Source of the DNA: Vibrio maritimus
GTDB taxonomy: Bacteria > Pseudomonadota > Gammaproteobacteria > Enterobacterales > Vibrionaceae
Assembly (NCBI GenBank): GCA_000755425.1
Contig: BBMT01000001.1
Location: 62,001 to 126,000, forward strand
Reading direction: 5' to 3'
Length of the DNA stretch: 64,000 nucleotides
A program made the position numbers and the translations under genes. The number at the start of each line of letters is the position of its first letter. Positions within the stretch are counted from its first letter, which is position 1. The notes under the pieces were generated by a model, which saw nothing but the letters and a program-made list of their open reading frames with translations, searched no databases and had not been told where the DNA came from. Shown one piece after another: positions 9,372 to 19,105 of this stretch.

Positions 9372-9789
9372 GATCATTCCTTTGTCTGTATTTATTCTCT
9401 AAGGGTCGTTTTGGCATCGCGCAAACGTCCAGTTTGCTCACAGTGACGACCGTGTACCGTTGTCAGCGATGTCTCTGCCAAGGTGATCAACGAGCCCCAA
9501 ACACTTCATGTGTACTAGCTAATAGACATTAAGTAATACAATATCATTTATTTGCTTGATGAGATAGATTGAAGTGTCACAAATTACAAAGTTGGTTTGA
9601 TTCTTGTGAGTGAGAATGTGTGAGTGATTCGAGCGAAGATTCAGTTCGTTATGGTATATAGCACGGCAAATGCCTTACAGAGCTGACGACTTATCATCAA
9701 TAAATGCGGAAGGTCACATTTACTCAATATCTATTAGTGGTAGAATATCTACTAAAATAATACATATTCAATTTAAAATCGGTAGCATT
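9372..9789. promoter_or_regulatory. Shared promoter region of two divergent FadR-type genes
   Basis: About 420 bases between the two regulators with no gene. It contains GTAATACAA at 9533-9541, a partial match to the candidate operator found at 5945 and 10589, and AT-rich tracts at 9535-9565 and 9715-9780 that could be promoters. Each regulator could control both directions. No firm -10/-35 pair was assigned. Confidence 0.4.
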
Positions 9790-10508
9790 ATGTCAGGTAA
9801 GTTCAATGTAATAACGGGCTCGAAGCGCAGTATCCATGTGCAGGTAGCGAGAGACATCGCCAGAGGTATCCTCTCGGGTGATTTGGCTGAGGGTTCTATC
9901 ATTCCCGGAGAGATGGCTTTGTGTGAGCAGTTTGGTATCAGCGTACTGCACTTCGTGAAGCGGTAAAGCTGTTAACGTCGAAAGGGCTGCTGGAGTCGCG
10001 ACCTAAGATCGGTACTCGAGTGGTTGACCGTGCCTACTGGAACTTCCTTGATCCGCAACTGATCGAGTGGATGGATGGTATTAGTGATGTTGAGCAGTTC
10101 TGTGGTCAGTTCCTTGGATTGCGCCGCGCTATTGAGCCAGAGGCTTGTGCACTAGCGGCGACATTTGCGTCTGCCGAGCAACGCATCGAACTTTCTGCCA
10201 CCTTCCAAGAGATGGTTGAGGTTTCCGAAGCAGAACCTTTCGATCAAATGAAATGGCTGGATGTGGATACGCGTTTCCACTCGCTAATCTTTAACGCGAC
10301 AGGCAACGACTTCTTCTTGCCGTTTGGTAACATCCTTACCACGATGTTTGTTAACTTTCTTCAGTTCTCTTCGGATGGCGGTTCGACATGTATCAATGAA
10401 CACCGCCGCATCTACGAAGCGATCATGGCTGGCGATTCAATGAAGGCGAGAGAAGCGTCTGCAAACCACCTTCGTGAAGAAAATCACCGTCTTCCAGTGG
10501 CGAGTTAG
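9790..10508 (+). CDS. GntR/FadR-type regulator, FCD domain, paralogue of the 8633 gene (frame broken at 9942)
   Basis: Second FadR-subfamily regulator, divergent from and clearly similar to the one at 8633-9371: both have W-FLDPQL near the FCD start, QFLGLR-AIEPEAC, and EH--IYEAIMAGD-type C termini. The start is taken at 9790 (MSGKFNVITGSKRS), where the winged helix begins; its ribosome site is weak. The frame breaks at FGIS; adding a C after 9942 restores RTALREAVKLLTSKGLL and links it to the FCD domain, giving 239 residues. It is followed by a strong terminator. The effector is unknown but is likely a uronate-pathway ketosugar acid. Confidence 0.8.
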
Positions 10509-10527
10509 AATTCGAGTTAATCAGTTG

Positions 10528-10555
10528 AAAAGGCAGCGTTTACGCTGCCTTTTTT
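10528..10555 (+). terminator. Rho-independent terminator of second FadR-type gene
   Basis: Stem AAAAGGCAGCG/CGCTGCCTTTT with a TTTA loop and a T tail, starting 20 bases after the stop at 10508. Confidence 0.9.
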
Positions 10556-10588
10556 ATTTCTGCTAGTCCCAATTGTAAATAATTGCTA

Positions 10589-10599
10589 TTGTAATACAA
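10589..10599. promoter_or_regulatory. Candidate operator TTGTAATACAA before the DUF294 gene
   Basis: Exact reverse complement of the motif at 5945-5955, lying 21 bases before the start at 10621, where a repressor could block the promoter. It suggests the DUF294 gene shares a regulator with the symporter. Confidence 0.4.
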
Positions 10600-10620
10600 A
10601 ATGAAAGTCTGGAGATAAAC

Positions 10621-12444
10621 ATGACTGATGCTCTTGTACCCAATATTACTCACTTTCTAAATAACGTAGATCCGTTCAATAAAATGCCTGAGCCCTTGGT
10701 GCGACAGGTCGCATCCAGCGTTAAAATCACCTACGTAGGGAAAGGCGAAATCCTCGATCCTTGCATAAATAGTGCTTCAACCCAGCCTGTTGAAACGAGA
10801 GAATTAGAGAATCAAGACAAGTATTTGTACGTGATCCGCTCGGGTGCCATGGAGCAAAGAGAGGCTGACGGTGTATTACGTGCGAGATTGGGTGCAGAGG
10901 ATGTGTTTGGCTTTACCTTTTTAGACAGTCGTGTCTCGGAGCAAAAGGGTTACAAAGCCATTGCTTTGGAGAACACCTTACTTTATTTAATCCCCCACAA
11001 GGCACTGACGTCAATTTTTAAGGACTCTCCAGAGTTCGCAGAACATTTCGCAGCCCAAGCTCAAACAAGGCTCAAGTCTGCGCTGGATGTCGTGTGGTCG
11101 AATAAAGAAAAAGGTCTGTTCATTCGCACGGTCTCTGAGGTCGCAAGCAAAGCCATCGCTATTGTAGATGCGAAAATGTCTATTCAAGAGGTGGCGAAGG
11201 AGATGCGTTATAAAAAGCGTACTTCCACAGCCGTAGTGTGCGACGACGGGCAGTTAATTGGCATAATCACCGATAGGGACATGACCAAACGTGTTATTGC
11301 GGACGGGTATGACCTCACTGCGCCAATTAAATCAGTCATGACGGCCAACCCTATGACCGTTAGTCCCCATGACTTAGTCTTACATGCCGCATCACTGATG
11401 ATGCAACATAATATCCGCAGCCTGCCGGTTGTAGAAGACGGCAAAGTCGTTGGACTGCTTACCACTTCTCACTTAGTTCAAAACCATCGCATGCAAGCGA
11501 TTTTCCTAATAGAGAAGATAAAGTATGCAGAGTCAGTTGAGGACTTGGAAGCACTCAATACTGAGCGCCAAGCGATATTCGAAGCACTCATTGAAGGACA
11601 AGTTCCGCCAGATATTACCGGCAGAGTGATGGCGATGATGATGGATGCTTACAATCGACGCTTGATCCAATTGGCGATTTCTCATTTTGGGGAGCCGCCT
11701 TGTAAGTTCGCGTGGATTGTTGCCGGTTCACACGCCAGAAATGAAGTCCATATGTTGTCTGATCAAGACAGTGCATTAGTGCTTAGTGATGATGCGACTG
11801 AAAACGATAAAGTCTATTTCGGTCAGCTTGCACAATTCGTGGCGAAAGGGCTCGCGGCGTGTGGTTACCCACTATGTCCCGGCAACTATATGGCTGCGAC
11901 GCCTAAGTGGTGCCAGCCCCTAAAGGTCTGGAAAGAATACTATCGCAAGTGGGTGTCGAATCCTGAGTATGAGCGTCTTTTGAATATCAGTGTGTTTCTA
12001 GAAATTCGTTCCGTCTATGGTGAAGCGAGCTACGCCGATGAACTGCGAGATGAACTGCACAGTCAGATAAAATCAAACCGTGAGTTTTTGGGGATTTTGA
12101 CGCGAGATGCTATCAATACCCAGCCGCCTCTTGGCGTGTTTAAAAACCTCGTACTGGAAAAAACAGGCGAGAATAAGAAAACCCTTAATATCAAGAAGTA
12201 TGCGATCAACTTGATCATTGATTTAGCGCGAATTTACGGCTTAGCTGTGGAGTGTGACTCTTCTAATACCAAAGAGCGCTTCACGCGAGCCAATGAGCAA
12301 GGGATTCTAAGTGATGATGCGTACAAGAATATCCTCAATACCTACCAATATGTGCTCATGTTTAGGCAACATCATCAGTTAGAAGCGTTGAAGCAAGGGG
12401 GGCAACCAGATAGTCATATCAACAGATACGTTTGGCAGTTTTGA
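10621..12444 (+). CDS. DUF294 protein: cyclic-nucleotide-binding-like, CBS pair and nucleotidyltransferase domains
   Basis: Cytoplasmic regulatory protein of 607 residues. In order: a cNMP-binding-like domain (about 10-140), two CBS repeats (about 165-290, with GIITDRDMTKRV and GLLTTSHLV), and a DUF294 putative nucleotidyltransferase with the motif GSHARNEVHMLSDQDSALV (about 378-396), then its C-terminal domain. In many proteobacteria this family sits with a DnaQ-like exonuclease next to the acetate permease actP; here the exonuclease follows but actP does not, while a related SSS symporter lies 2.8 kb upstream. The biochemical activity is unproven. The start has GGAG at good spacing. Confidence 0.85.
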   Translation: MTDALVPNITHFLNNVDPFNKMPEPLVRQVASSVKITYVGKGEILDPCINSASTQPVETRELENQDKYLYVIRSGAMEQREADGVLRARLGAEDVFGFTFLDSRVSEQKGYKAIALENTLLYLIPHKALTSIFKDSPEFAEHFAAQAQTRLKSALDVVWSNKEKGLFIRTVSEVASKAIAIVDAKMSIQEVAKEMRYKKRTSTAVVCDDGQLIGIITDRDMTKRVIADGYDLTAPIKSVMTANPMTVSPHDLVLHAASLMMQHNIRSLPVVEDGKVVGLLTTSHLVQNHRMQAIFLIEKIKYAESVEDLEALNTERQAIFEALIEGQVPPDITGRVMAMMMDAYNRRLIQLAISHFGEPPCKFAWIVAGSHARNEVHMLSDQDSALVLSDDATENDKVYFGQLAQFVAKGLAACGYPLCPGNYMAATPKWCQPLKVWKEYYRKWVSNPEYERLLNISVFLEIRSVYGEASYADELRDELHSQIKSNREFLGILTRDAINTQPPLGVFKNLVLEKTGENKKTLNIKKYAINLIIDLARIYGLAVECDSSNTKERFTRANEQGILSDDAYKNILNTYQYVLMFRQHHQLEALKQGGQPDSHINRYVWQF

Positions 12445-12529
12445 GCGCGGTAATCTAAAAGATGCGTTTTTGATCATTTCTGGTCTGCAAGATGCCGCGA
12501 AAATTCGCTTTGCAGGAAGGATGTAACTC

Positions 12530-13258
12530 GTGTTGAAAGCCGTTTGGAAATTGATGAATCGTGTTCATGCGTATCATCAATTTGAAAAAAAGCGTACACA
12601 CTACTTTTCAAAGGTCTCTACTCCAAAAGAACTGGAGAGTTTGTCGAGTGCTCAACTCCCTGATATCGAATCTCTCGGGAGTCAACTGAATTACCTGGTC
12701 GTTGATTTCGAGACAACGGGATTGGATGCTAGCACAGACAGTATCTTAAGCGTGGGTTGGGTTGAGGTGAATGGGTTTAGCATTGATTTGGCATCTGCAC
12801 AGCACTTGTATGTTGACACGACAGCGAGTGTGAATGCTGACGGCGCAGTGGTAAATCACATTGTCCCAGAAATGCTCAAAGACGGCGTTCCCCTTGATGA
12901 GGCGATGCAGCGCTTATTTGACGCCGCGAAGAACCGAATCCTAATTGCTCATGGGGCGATCATTGAAGCATCGTTTGTTAAAGAATACCTAAGTCACCGC
13001 TACGGTTTGAAAGACGTACCGATACTTTGGATTGATACGCTAGCGATTGAAAAGTCGATGGCCATGGCCGTTAACGCTGACGGCTCTATCGATGTACGCC
13101 TCGCAGAAACGAGGGAAAGATACGGACTGCCGGAATACAATGGTCACGAAGCACTCATCGATGCCATCGCCACCGCTGAGCTGTTTTTAGCTCAGCAGAC
13201 GCGTTTGTTCGATAAAAGTTATCCTTGTATCGGTAAGCTCTATCGAATGAGTCGATAA
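12530..13258 (+). CDS. DnaQ-like 3'-5' exonuclease
   Basis: DEDDh-type exonuclease of 242 residues, similar to the epsilon-subunit family but free-standing. The ExoI motif is VVDFETTGLDAS near residue 58; ExoII lies in HGAIIEASFVKEYL and ExoIII in YNGHEALIDAIATAELFL, giving the D-E-D-D set with the histidine general base. The start is GTG at 12530, preceded by AGGAAGG at about ten bases. It lies 85 bases after the DUF294 gene in the same direction, a pairing seen widely next to acetate uptake genes. Its nucleic-acid target is unknown. Confidence 0.82.
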   Translation: MLKAVWKLMNRVHAYHQFEKKRTHYFSKVSTPKELESLSSAQLPDIESLGSQLNYLVVDFETTGLDASTDSILSVGWVEVNGFSIDLASAQHLYVDTTASVNADGAVVNHIVPEMLKDGVPLDEAMQRLFDAAKNRILIAHGAIIEASFVKEYLSHRYGLKDVPILWIDTLAIEKSMAMAVNADGSIDVRLAETRERYGLPEYNGHEALIDAIATAELFLAQQTRLFDKSYPCIGKLYRMSR

Positions 13259-13278
13259 GAGCATGGGTTGGTGTGAGC

Positions 13279-13848
13279 TTATTCTGTAACATGCTCACGC
13301 AACTCTTCGATACATCCTCGGCTAATGTCTTCATTGATGTAAGCCATGCCAAGAATATTCAAGAAATCCATACGGTCGGCAATGCGAAGGTCAATCTCAG
13401 GCACGGCGAGATTATTATCTTGGTAAAGCTTGGCGATGTGCGCCATGAATGCCTCACCATCACGCATCATTAAGAGACTCATTGCACCCACATCCGGCTT
13501 TACGCGACTTTGCTGGTCTGCATTGAGGTTAACCTGCAATACGACTGGCTCTTCGCTCCCCTCAAATCTCACGCCACGTTCACGAACTGTTTGCTGCGCC
13601 CAGTAGTATGCGAGCTCTTTGCTTGGTGTGAGAAATACGGGTTCGGTGACGTCTTGGAAGTGGTTTCCTATGGTTGCCATGGTGGCTTTAGCAACGTCAT
13701 TGAGCGCTTGGTCGCCTGAGCGTTTTAAGCCTTGTGCTTGGATAGAGGCGACGAGTGCTGAAGAGGTGCCATGGTACCAGGTGTTGCTGGTGGTGAAACC
13801 GGTTTTTGTTAGTAGGGTTTGGGTGTCTTTTAGGTGTTGTGGGGTCAT
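13279..13848 (-). CDS. Hypothetical protein with ADP-ribosyltransferase-like motifs
   Basis: Cytoplasmic protein of 189 residues, no signal peptide or membrane helix. I do not recognise the family with certainty. The N-terminal half shows the spacing of an ART fold: WYHGTSSALVASIQAQGL near residues 24-41 (histidine of the H-Y-x triad and a downstream GL turn) and PVFLTPSKELAYYWAQ near residues 69-85 (tyrosine strand), followed by a beta strand VVLQVNL. No clear catalytic glutamate can be assigned. It is convergent with the exonuclease gene and bordered upstream by the dispersed repeat. It could be an RNA 2'-phosphotransferase or PARP relative, or an unrelated protein. Confidence 0.6.
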   Translation of the reverse strand: MTPQHLKDTQTLLTKTGFTTSNTWYHGTSSALVASIQAQGLKRSGDQALNDVAKATMATIGNHFQDVTEPVFLTPSKELAYYWAQQTVRERGVRFEGSEEPVVLQVNLNADQQSRVKPDVGAMSLLMMRDGEAFMAHIAKLYQDNNLAVPEIDLRIADRMDFLNILGMAYINEDISRGCIEELREHVTE

Positions 13849-13934
13849 GGGCGGCCTCTTGGGGTTGGAGAGTTGGGTGGATTGGGATGTTTTTGGGTGA
13901 AGAGTTAGGGGTTTAGAGCGAAAGAGCGAAGAGC

Positions 13935-14071
13935 ACCCCCTCTAGCTCCCCCTTATTAAGGGGGAGAATTACTGGCTCGCTCCTATCGTCGCATCGCGGA
14001 TTAAATATATAAGGCGATGCGTTAGCGAGCCGTTTGTTCCTCCCCTTTATAAGGGGAGGCTAGGAGGGGTA
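13935..14071. repeat. Dispersed palindromic repeat, copy 1 (137 bp)
   Basis: The ends are inverted: ACCCCCTCTAGCTCCCCC on the left and the complement of TACCCCTCCTAGCCTCCCC on the right. Inside are nested arms: CCCCCTTATTAAGGGGG, GGCTCGCT with AGCGAGCC, GCATCGC with GCGATGC, and CTCCCCTTTATAAGGGGAG. It could fold into a cruciform. It ends five bases from the aceA stop. A second copy lies at 54053-54185. It has no coding capacity and looks like a MITE or REP-type element that may also end transcripts. Confidence 0.8.
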
Positions 14072-14076
14072 AGCTC

Positions 14077-15675
14077 TTAGTCAAACTGATTAGAAGTATT
14101 CAACTCACCAGCTGCTTTCAGCGCGTTCTCACCCGCAAAGTACTCTTTATGGTCATCACCGATATCTGAACCAGACATGTTTTGGTGTTTAACACATGCG
14201 ATACCTTGACGGATTTCTTGACGCTGAACGTTCTTAACGTAGCCAAGCATGCCTTCGTCACCGAAGTACTCTTTCGCTAGGTTATCTGTTGATAGCGCAG
14301 CAGTGTGGTACGTTGGTAGTGTGATTAGGTGGTGGAAGATACCTGCTTCACGAGACGCGTCTGCTTGGAACGTGCGGATTTTGTCATCAGCGCGTTTCGA
14401 TAGCTCAGTTTCGTCATATTCAGCGCTCATTAGGTTTGCGCGGTCGTATGCTGATACATCTTCACCTGCTTCTACCATTGCATCATAAGCTTGTTGGCGG
14501 AAGTTTAGTGTCCAGTTGAACGAAGGAGAATTGTTGTAAACCAATTTCGCGTTCGGGTGTACTGCACGTACGCCGTCCATCATCTCTTTGATTTGACCGA
14601 TGTGTGGCTTCTCAGTTTCAATCCAAAGTAGGTCAGCGCCTGCGTTGATAGCTTCGATACAGTCAAATACACAGCGGTCTTCACCTGTACCTGAGCGGAA
14701 CTGATATAGGCCAGAAGGTAGACGCTTAGGACGTACTAGCTTGCCATCGCGGTTAAAGCAAACGTCGCCTTGCTTCATTTCTGCAACATCGATTTCTTCA
14801 ACATCTAGGTAAGAGTTGTAGATGTCGCCTTGGTCGCCTGGCTCTTTCACTACGGCAATTTCTTTGGTTAGGCCAGCGCCTTGTGAGTCAGTACGTGCAA
14901 CGATGATGCCGTTGTCGATACCAAGCTCAAGGAATGCATAACGTAGCGCGCGCAGTTTCGCGTGGAAGTCAGCGTGAGGTACGGTTACTTTACCGTCTTG
15001 GTGACCACATTGCTTCTCATCAGCTACTTGGTTTTCAATCTGTAGACAACAAGCACCCGCTTCAATCATTTTTTTAGCAAGTAGGTAAGTCGCTTCAGCG
15101 TTACCAAAACCTGCATCGATATCGGCAACGATTGGTACAACGTGAGTTTGATGGTTGTCGATTTTGTCTTGGATTTGGTCTTGAAGTGCTACATCGCCTG
15201 CTTCACGCGCAGCGTCTAGCTCACGGAATAGACCGCCTAGTTCACGTGCATCTGCTTGACGAAGGAAAGTGTATAGCTCTTCGATAAGTGCAGGAACAGA
15301 CGTCTTCTCATGCATTGATTGGTCTGGAAGTGGACCGAAATCAGAGCGAAGTGCCGCAACCATCCAACCTGATAGGTATAGGTAGCGTTTGTCAGTCTTG
15401 CCACCAAAGTGCTTCTTAATAGAAATCATTTTCTGTTGGCCAATGAAACCGTGCCAGCAACCCAAAGACTGAGTGTACTGAGACTTGTCTGCGTCGTACG
15501 CTTCCATGTCTGCACGCATAATATCCGCCGTGTACTGCGCGATATCTAGGCCAGTTTTGAATTTGTTTTGAGCACGCATACGAGCAGCAGACTCAGCATC
15601 GATTGCATCCCATGGCGTACCTGCAGCGCGTTTTGCAACTTCGATCATTTCGATATCTTGATTAATTTGCGACAT
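14077..15675 (-). CDS. aceA: Isocitrate lyase, long (about 530-residue) subfamily
   Basis: Glyoxylate-shunt enzyme cleaving isocitrate to succinate and glyoxylate in the cytoplasm, 532 residues. The active-site loop is seen as DEKQCGHQDGKV near residue 220, with the catalytic cysteine; this K-Q-C-G-H form marks the long isocitrate lyase subfamily found in Pseudomonas and Vibrio. Other blocks are PIVADIDAGFGN (metal site) and YNNSPSFNWTLNF. It is divergent from a LysR regulator, with malate synthase beyond, so the shunt is encoded together. A dispersed palindrome abuts its 3' end. Confidence 0.95.
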   Translation of the reverse strand: MSQINQDIEMIEVAKRAAGTPWDAIDAESAARMRAQNKFKTGLDIAQYTADIMRADMEAYDADKSQYTQSLGCWHGFIGQQKMISIKKHFGGKTDKRYLYLSGWMVAALRSDFGPLPDQSMHEKTSVPALIEELYTFLRQADARELGGLFRELDAAREAGDVALQDQIQDKIDNHQTHVVPIVADIDAGFGNAEATYLLAKKMIEAGACCLQIENQVADEKQCGHQDGKVTVPHADFHAKLRALRYAFLELGIDNGIIVARTDSQGAGLTKEIAVVKEPGDQGDIYNSYLDVEEIDVAEMKQGDVCFNRDGKLVRPKRLPSGLYQFRSGTGEDRCVFDCIEAINAGADLLWIETEKPHIGQIKEMMDGVRAVHPNAKLVYNNSPSFNWTLNFRQQAYDAMVEAGEDVSAYDRANLMSAEYDETELSKRADDKIRTFQADASREAGIFHHLITLPTYHTAALSTDNLAKEYFGDEGMLGYVKNVQRQEIRQGIACVKHQNMSGSDIGDDHKEYFAGENALKAAGELNTSNQFD

Positions 15676-15808
15676 AACTATTCCTTAGTTTCACGTTGGA
15701 TATAGGGTGGCCAGTGGCCTGTAGTATTAACTTGTTGTTATGGACAAATCCTAGCCGCTTGTGTGATAATTTTGTTAATTTATAGTTGTTATACTCGGTA
15801 TTTTTGTT

Positions 15809-16762
15809 ATGAATATTGCTCGTATTGACCTTAATTTGCTTGTGTATTTAGACATGCTGCTGCGAGAACGAAATGTGACCCGCGCAGCGAATCAACTGGG
15901 CATCACTCAGCCTGCGATGAGTAATGGATTGCGTCGCCTGCGCGATTTGTTTGAAGACCCACTTTTGGTGCGAACCAGTGAGGGAATGATCCCCACCGAA
16001 CGTGCCCAAAAGCTTCAGCCGCAGATCCGAAATATCCTTGCCAATGTAGAAAAGACGGTGCAAACCACGACTGAGTTCAATGCTGAGGATAGCGAGCGAG
16101 TGTTTCGTATCATGGCGAGTGATTACGCCGAGTCCACCATTATTCAACCGCTATTGGAAAAGCTCAGTGAAATTGCACCAAAGATACGTTTGGACATCAT
16201 GACGCCGAGTGATGTGAGCTATCAGGATGTAGAGCAGGGCACGGTCGATATCGTCATCAACCGCTTTGATGATATTCCTCAGTCCTTCCACCAAATGAGT
16301 CTGTGGCATGATGGCTTTTCTTGTCTATTCAGCCGCGACAACCCTATCGCCGATAACTTTGATCTGTTCTCTTATCTAAAGGCACAGCATATCTGGGTAA
16401 GCAAAACCGGCATGGGTACCGGGCACGGCGTTAATCCGAGTCAAGCACAGAAACTGGGCTGGATTGATGAGGCGTTGATGAAAATTGGCAAGACGCGCAA
16501 TATCACTGTGTTCACTCGTCACTACCTTTCCGCGATTCTTTTTGCACAGCAGAAGAATCTGATTTTGACCATTCCGAGCAAAGCTGCCCAATCACAACGT
16601 AATAATCCGAAGCTGCTAATCAAACCAGCGCCATTTGCGATTGAGCCGTTTGAAGTCAAGATGGCATGGAGTCCACTTTTGCAAAGTAACCCCGATCATC
16701 AATGGATGCGTCGCCTGATAAAAAGCGTCGCTAATGAGCTAGAAAGTGGCGTAACGGAGTAA
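15809..16762 (+). CDS. LysR-type regulator between aceA and glcB
   Basis: DNA-binding regulator of 317 residues. The N-terminal helix-turn-helix begins NLLVYLDMLLRERNVTRAANQLGITQPAMS and leads into a NodD-like effector domain (DIVINRFDDIP). It is divergent from aceA with 133 bases between and precedes glcB in the same direction by 127 bases, so it probably controls the glyoxylate shunt in response to acetate or fatty-acid growth. The effector is not known. Start and length are normal for the family. Confidence 0.85.
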   Translation: MNIARIDLNLLVYLDMLLRERNVTRAANQLGITQPAMSNGLRRLRDLFEDPLLVRTSEGMIPTERAQKLQPQIRNILANVEKTVQTTTEFNAEDSERVFRIMASDYAESTIIQPLLEKLSEIAPKIRLDIMTPSDVSYQDVEQGTVDIVINRFDDIPQSFHQMSLWHDGFSCLFSRDNPIADNFDLFSYLKAQHIWVSKTGMGTGHGVNPSQAQKLGWIDEALMKIGKTRNITVFTRHYLSAILFAQQKNLILTIPSKAAQSQRNNPKLLIKPAPFAIEPFEVKMAWSPLLQSNPDHQWMRRLIKSVANELESGVTE

Positions 16763-16889
16763 CTGAGAAGGTCAATAATAGGGGTATTTTTTCTATGAAT
16801 GTTAACTATAAGTGGCATAAATTAGTCAAATTCTCCTCAGTTACGTAAATTTTTAAACAGTGGTCATCGACTAATTCGAGAGAAATTTT

Positions 16890-19076
16890 ATGAGCAATCG
16901 TATTCAACAGGGAAGCTTGAACATTGATAGCACCCTCTATAATTTGGTTAATGAGCAAATCATTCCCGGCACTGGTATTGAAGCCGACGCATTTTGGCAA
17001 TCGTTCGAGTCGATTTTAACTGACCTAGCACCTAAAAATCGCGCGCTGCTCGTCAAGCGTGACGATCTGCAACATCAAATCGATGTTTGGCATCAAGAAA
17101 GGGCAGGTCGAGCGATTGATCCAGTCGAATACAAAACCTTTCTTCAGCAAATCGGCTACTTGGTTCCTGAAGTTGATGATTTTGAAATCACCACAGAAAA
17201 CGTAGAACCAGAAATTGCGACTCAAGCAGGACCGCAGCTGGTGGTTCCTATTATGAATGCCCGTTTTGCACTTAACGCAGCGAATGCGCGTTGGGGCAGT
17301 TTATATGACGCGCTTTACGGTACGGATGTGATCGGTGAAGAAGACGGTGCGGAGCGTGGTGGCAGCTTTAACCCAGTACGTGGTGAGAAAGTCGTTGCTT
17401 ATGCTCGTGAGTTTCTCGATTCAGCTGCACCTTTAAACGGCGTATCACACCGAGAAGTTGCCCAGTACAGTATCAGCAATGTCAGTGTAGGTAATACGCT
17501 AACTGCCACCCTTACCAACGGTGAGGAAGTGACTTTGATGGATAGCACTCAGTTTATCGGCTATCAGGGAGAGGCGAGTTCACCGTCATGCATTCTTCTT
17601 AAACACAATAACCTTCATATCGAAATTCAAATCGACCCGAACACGCCTATCGGTCGTGTCGATGCGGCAGGCATCAAAGATGTGGTTGTTGAAGCGGCGC
17701 TAACTACCATCATGGATTGTGAAGATTCGGTAGCGGCGGTAGATGGTGAAGATAAAGCTTTGGCCTATCGTAACTGGTTAGGTCTGATGAGAGGTGATCT
17801 GCAAGAGAGCTTAGAAAAGAATGGCAAAACGATTGTCAGAAGCTTAAATCCAGATCGTCAATATACCAGTGTGACTGGCGGAGAGATTCACCTTAAAGGC
17901 CGCAGCATGCTGTTTATTCGCAACGTCGGCCACTTAATGACGAACCCAGCTATTCTTGATAGTGCAGGTCGTGAAGTGCCAGAAGGTATCATGGATGCCA
18001 TGATCACCTCGCTGATAGCTACCCATGATCTTAAAGGTAATAGCCAGTATCAAAACTCGACATCTGGCAGCATCAATATCGTTAAACCTAAGATGCACGG
18101 CCCTGAAGAAGTGGCGTTTACCAACGAGCTCTTTACTCGCGTGGAAGACGCGCTTGGCTTGGAACGAAATACCATCAAAGTCGGGATTATGGACGAAGAG
18201 CGCCGTACCTCGGTTAACCTCAAAGCGTGTATTCATGCTGCGAAAGAGCGTGTCGTATTCATAAATACGGGCTTCTTAGATAGAACGGGTGATGAAATTC
18301 ATACCAGCATGGAAGCAGGCGCATTTGCTCCGAAGGCGCAATTGAAAACCATGACTTGGATTGGCGCTTACGAAGATCAAAACGTGGATCTCGGTTTAGC
18401 GTGCGGTCTACAAGGCAAAGCGCAAATCGGTAAAGGCATGTGGCCTGAGCCAGATAATATGGCAAAAATGATGGATGCCAAGATTGGTCATCCACAGTCA
18501 GGCGCCAACACGGCATGGGTGCCTTCGCCGACCGCAGCGACATTGCATGCGCTTCACTACCACCAAGTGAGCGTACCAAGCCGTCAAAAAGAGCTTCGTG
18601 AGCGCGTGATGGCGAGTGTGGATGATATCTTAACGATTCCATTATTAGGCTCGCAAAAGCTAACAGCAGAACAAATTCAAAGCGAGTTAGATAATAACGC
18701 ACAAGGCATTCTTGGTTATGTAGTACGCTGGATTGACCAAGGTGTTGGCTGTTCCAAAGTGCCAGATATCAATGATGTTGGTCTGATGGAAGATCGCGCT
18801 ACGCTTCGTATTTCAAGCCAGCACATTGCCAACTGGTTACGTCATGGTATTTGCACTGAATCTCAAGTGATGAAAACCATGCAGCGTATGGCACAAGTTG
18901 TTGACCAACAAAACGCCGATGACCCAAATTACAACAATATGGCCCCCAACTTTGACAGCAGCATTGCGTTCTCTGCCGCTTGTCAGTTGGTGTTCGAAGG
19001 CTGCGCACAGCCCAATGGCTATACCGAGCCCGTATTGCACGCAATGCGACTCAAATTAAAATCACAACAAAGATAA
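16890..19076 (+). CDS. glcB: Malate synthase G
   Basis: Condenses glyoxylate with acetyl-CoA to malate, completing the shunt with AceA. 728 residues, the normal length of the monomeric G isoform (about 723). Recognisable blocks are [23 protein letters not shown] near residue 120, the catalytic [20 protein letters not shown] (metal and acid residues) and [13 protein letters not shown] with the active-site arginine region, and the C-terminal [20 protein letters not shown] with the catalytic aspartate. The start at 16890 follows a GAGAG ribosome site. It ends in a strong terminator. Confidence 0.95.
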   Translation: MSNRIQQGSLNIDSTLYNLVNEQIIPGTGIEADAFWQSFESILTDLAPKNRALLVKRDDLQHQIDVWHQERAGRAIDPVEYKTFLQQIGYLVPEVDDFEITTENVEPEIATQAGPQLVVPIMNARFALNAANARWGSLYDALYGTDVIGEEDGAERGGSFNPVRGEKVVAYAREFLDSAAPLNGVSHREVAQYSISNVSVGNTLTATLTNGEEVTLMDSTQFIGYQGEASSPSCILLKHNNLHIEIQIDPNTPIGRVDAAGIKDVVVEAALTTIMDCEDSVAAVDGEDKALAYRNWLGLMRGDLQESLEKNGKTIVRSLNPDRQYTSVTGGEIHLKGRSMLFIRNVGHLMTNPAILDSAGREVPEGIMDAMITSLIATHDLKGNSQYQNSTSGSINIVKPKMHGPEEVAFTNELFTRVEDALGLERNTIKVGIMDEERRTSVNLKACIHAAKERVVFINTGFLDRTGDEIHTSMEAGAFAPKAQLKTMTWIGAYEDQNVDLGLACGLQGKAQIGKGMWPEPDNMAKMMDAKIGHPQSGANTAWVPSPTAATLHALHYHQVSVPSRQKELRERVMASVDDILTIPLLGSQKLTAEQIQSELDNNAQGILGYVVRWIDQGVGCSKVPDINDVGLMEDRATLRISSQHIANWLRHGICTESQVMKTMQRMAQVVDQQNADDPNYNNMAPNFDSSIAFSAACQLVFEGCAQPNGYTEPVLHAMRLKLKSQQR

Positions 19077-19105
19077 AACACTGTAATTACCAAGCCCAAG
19101 GTAAC

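Noticed and set aside
13510-13900. Plus-strand frames over the ART-like gene
   Set aside because: They are antisense shadows with low-complexity composition and no ribosome sites.
17934-18702. Long minus-strand frames inside glcB
   Set aside because: Antisense to conserved malate synthase codons; no family-like text.
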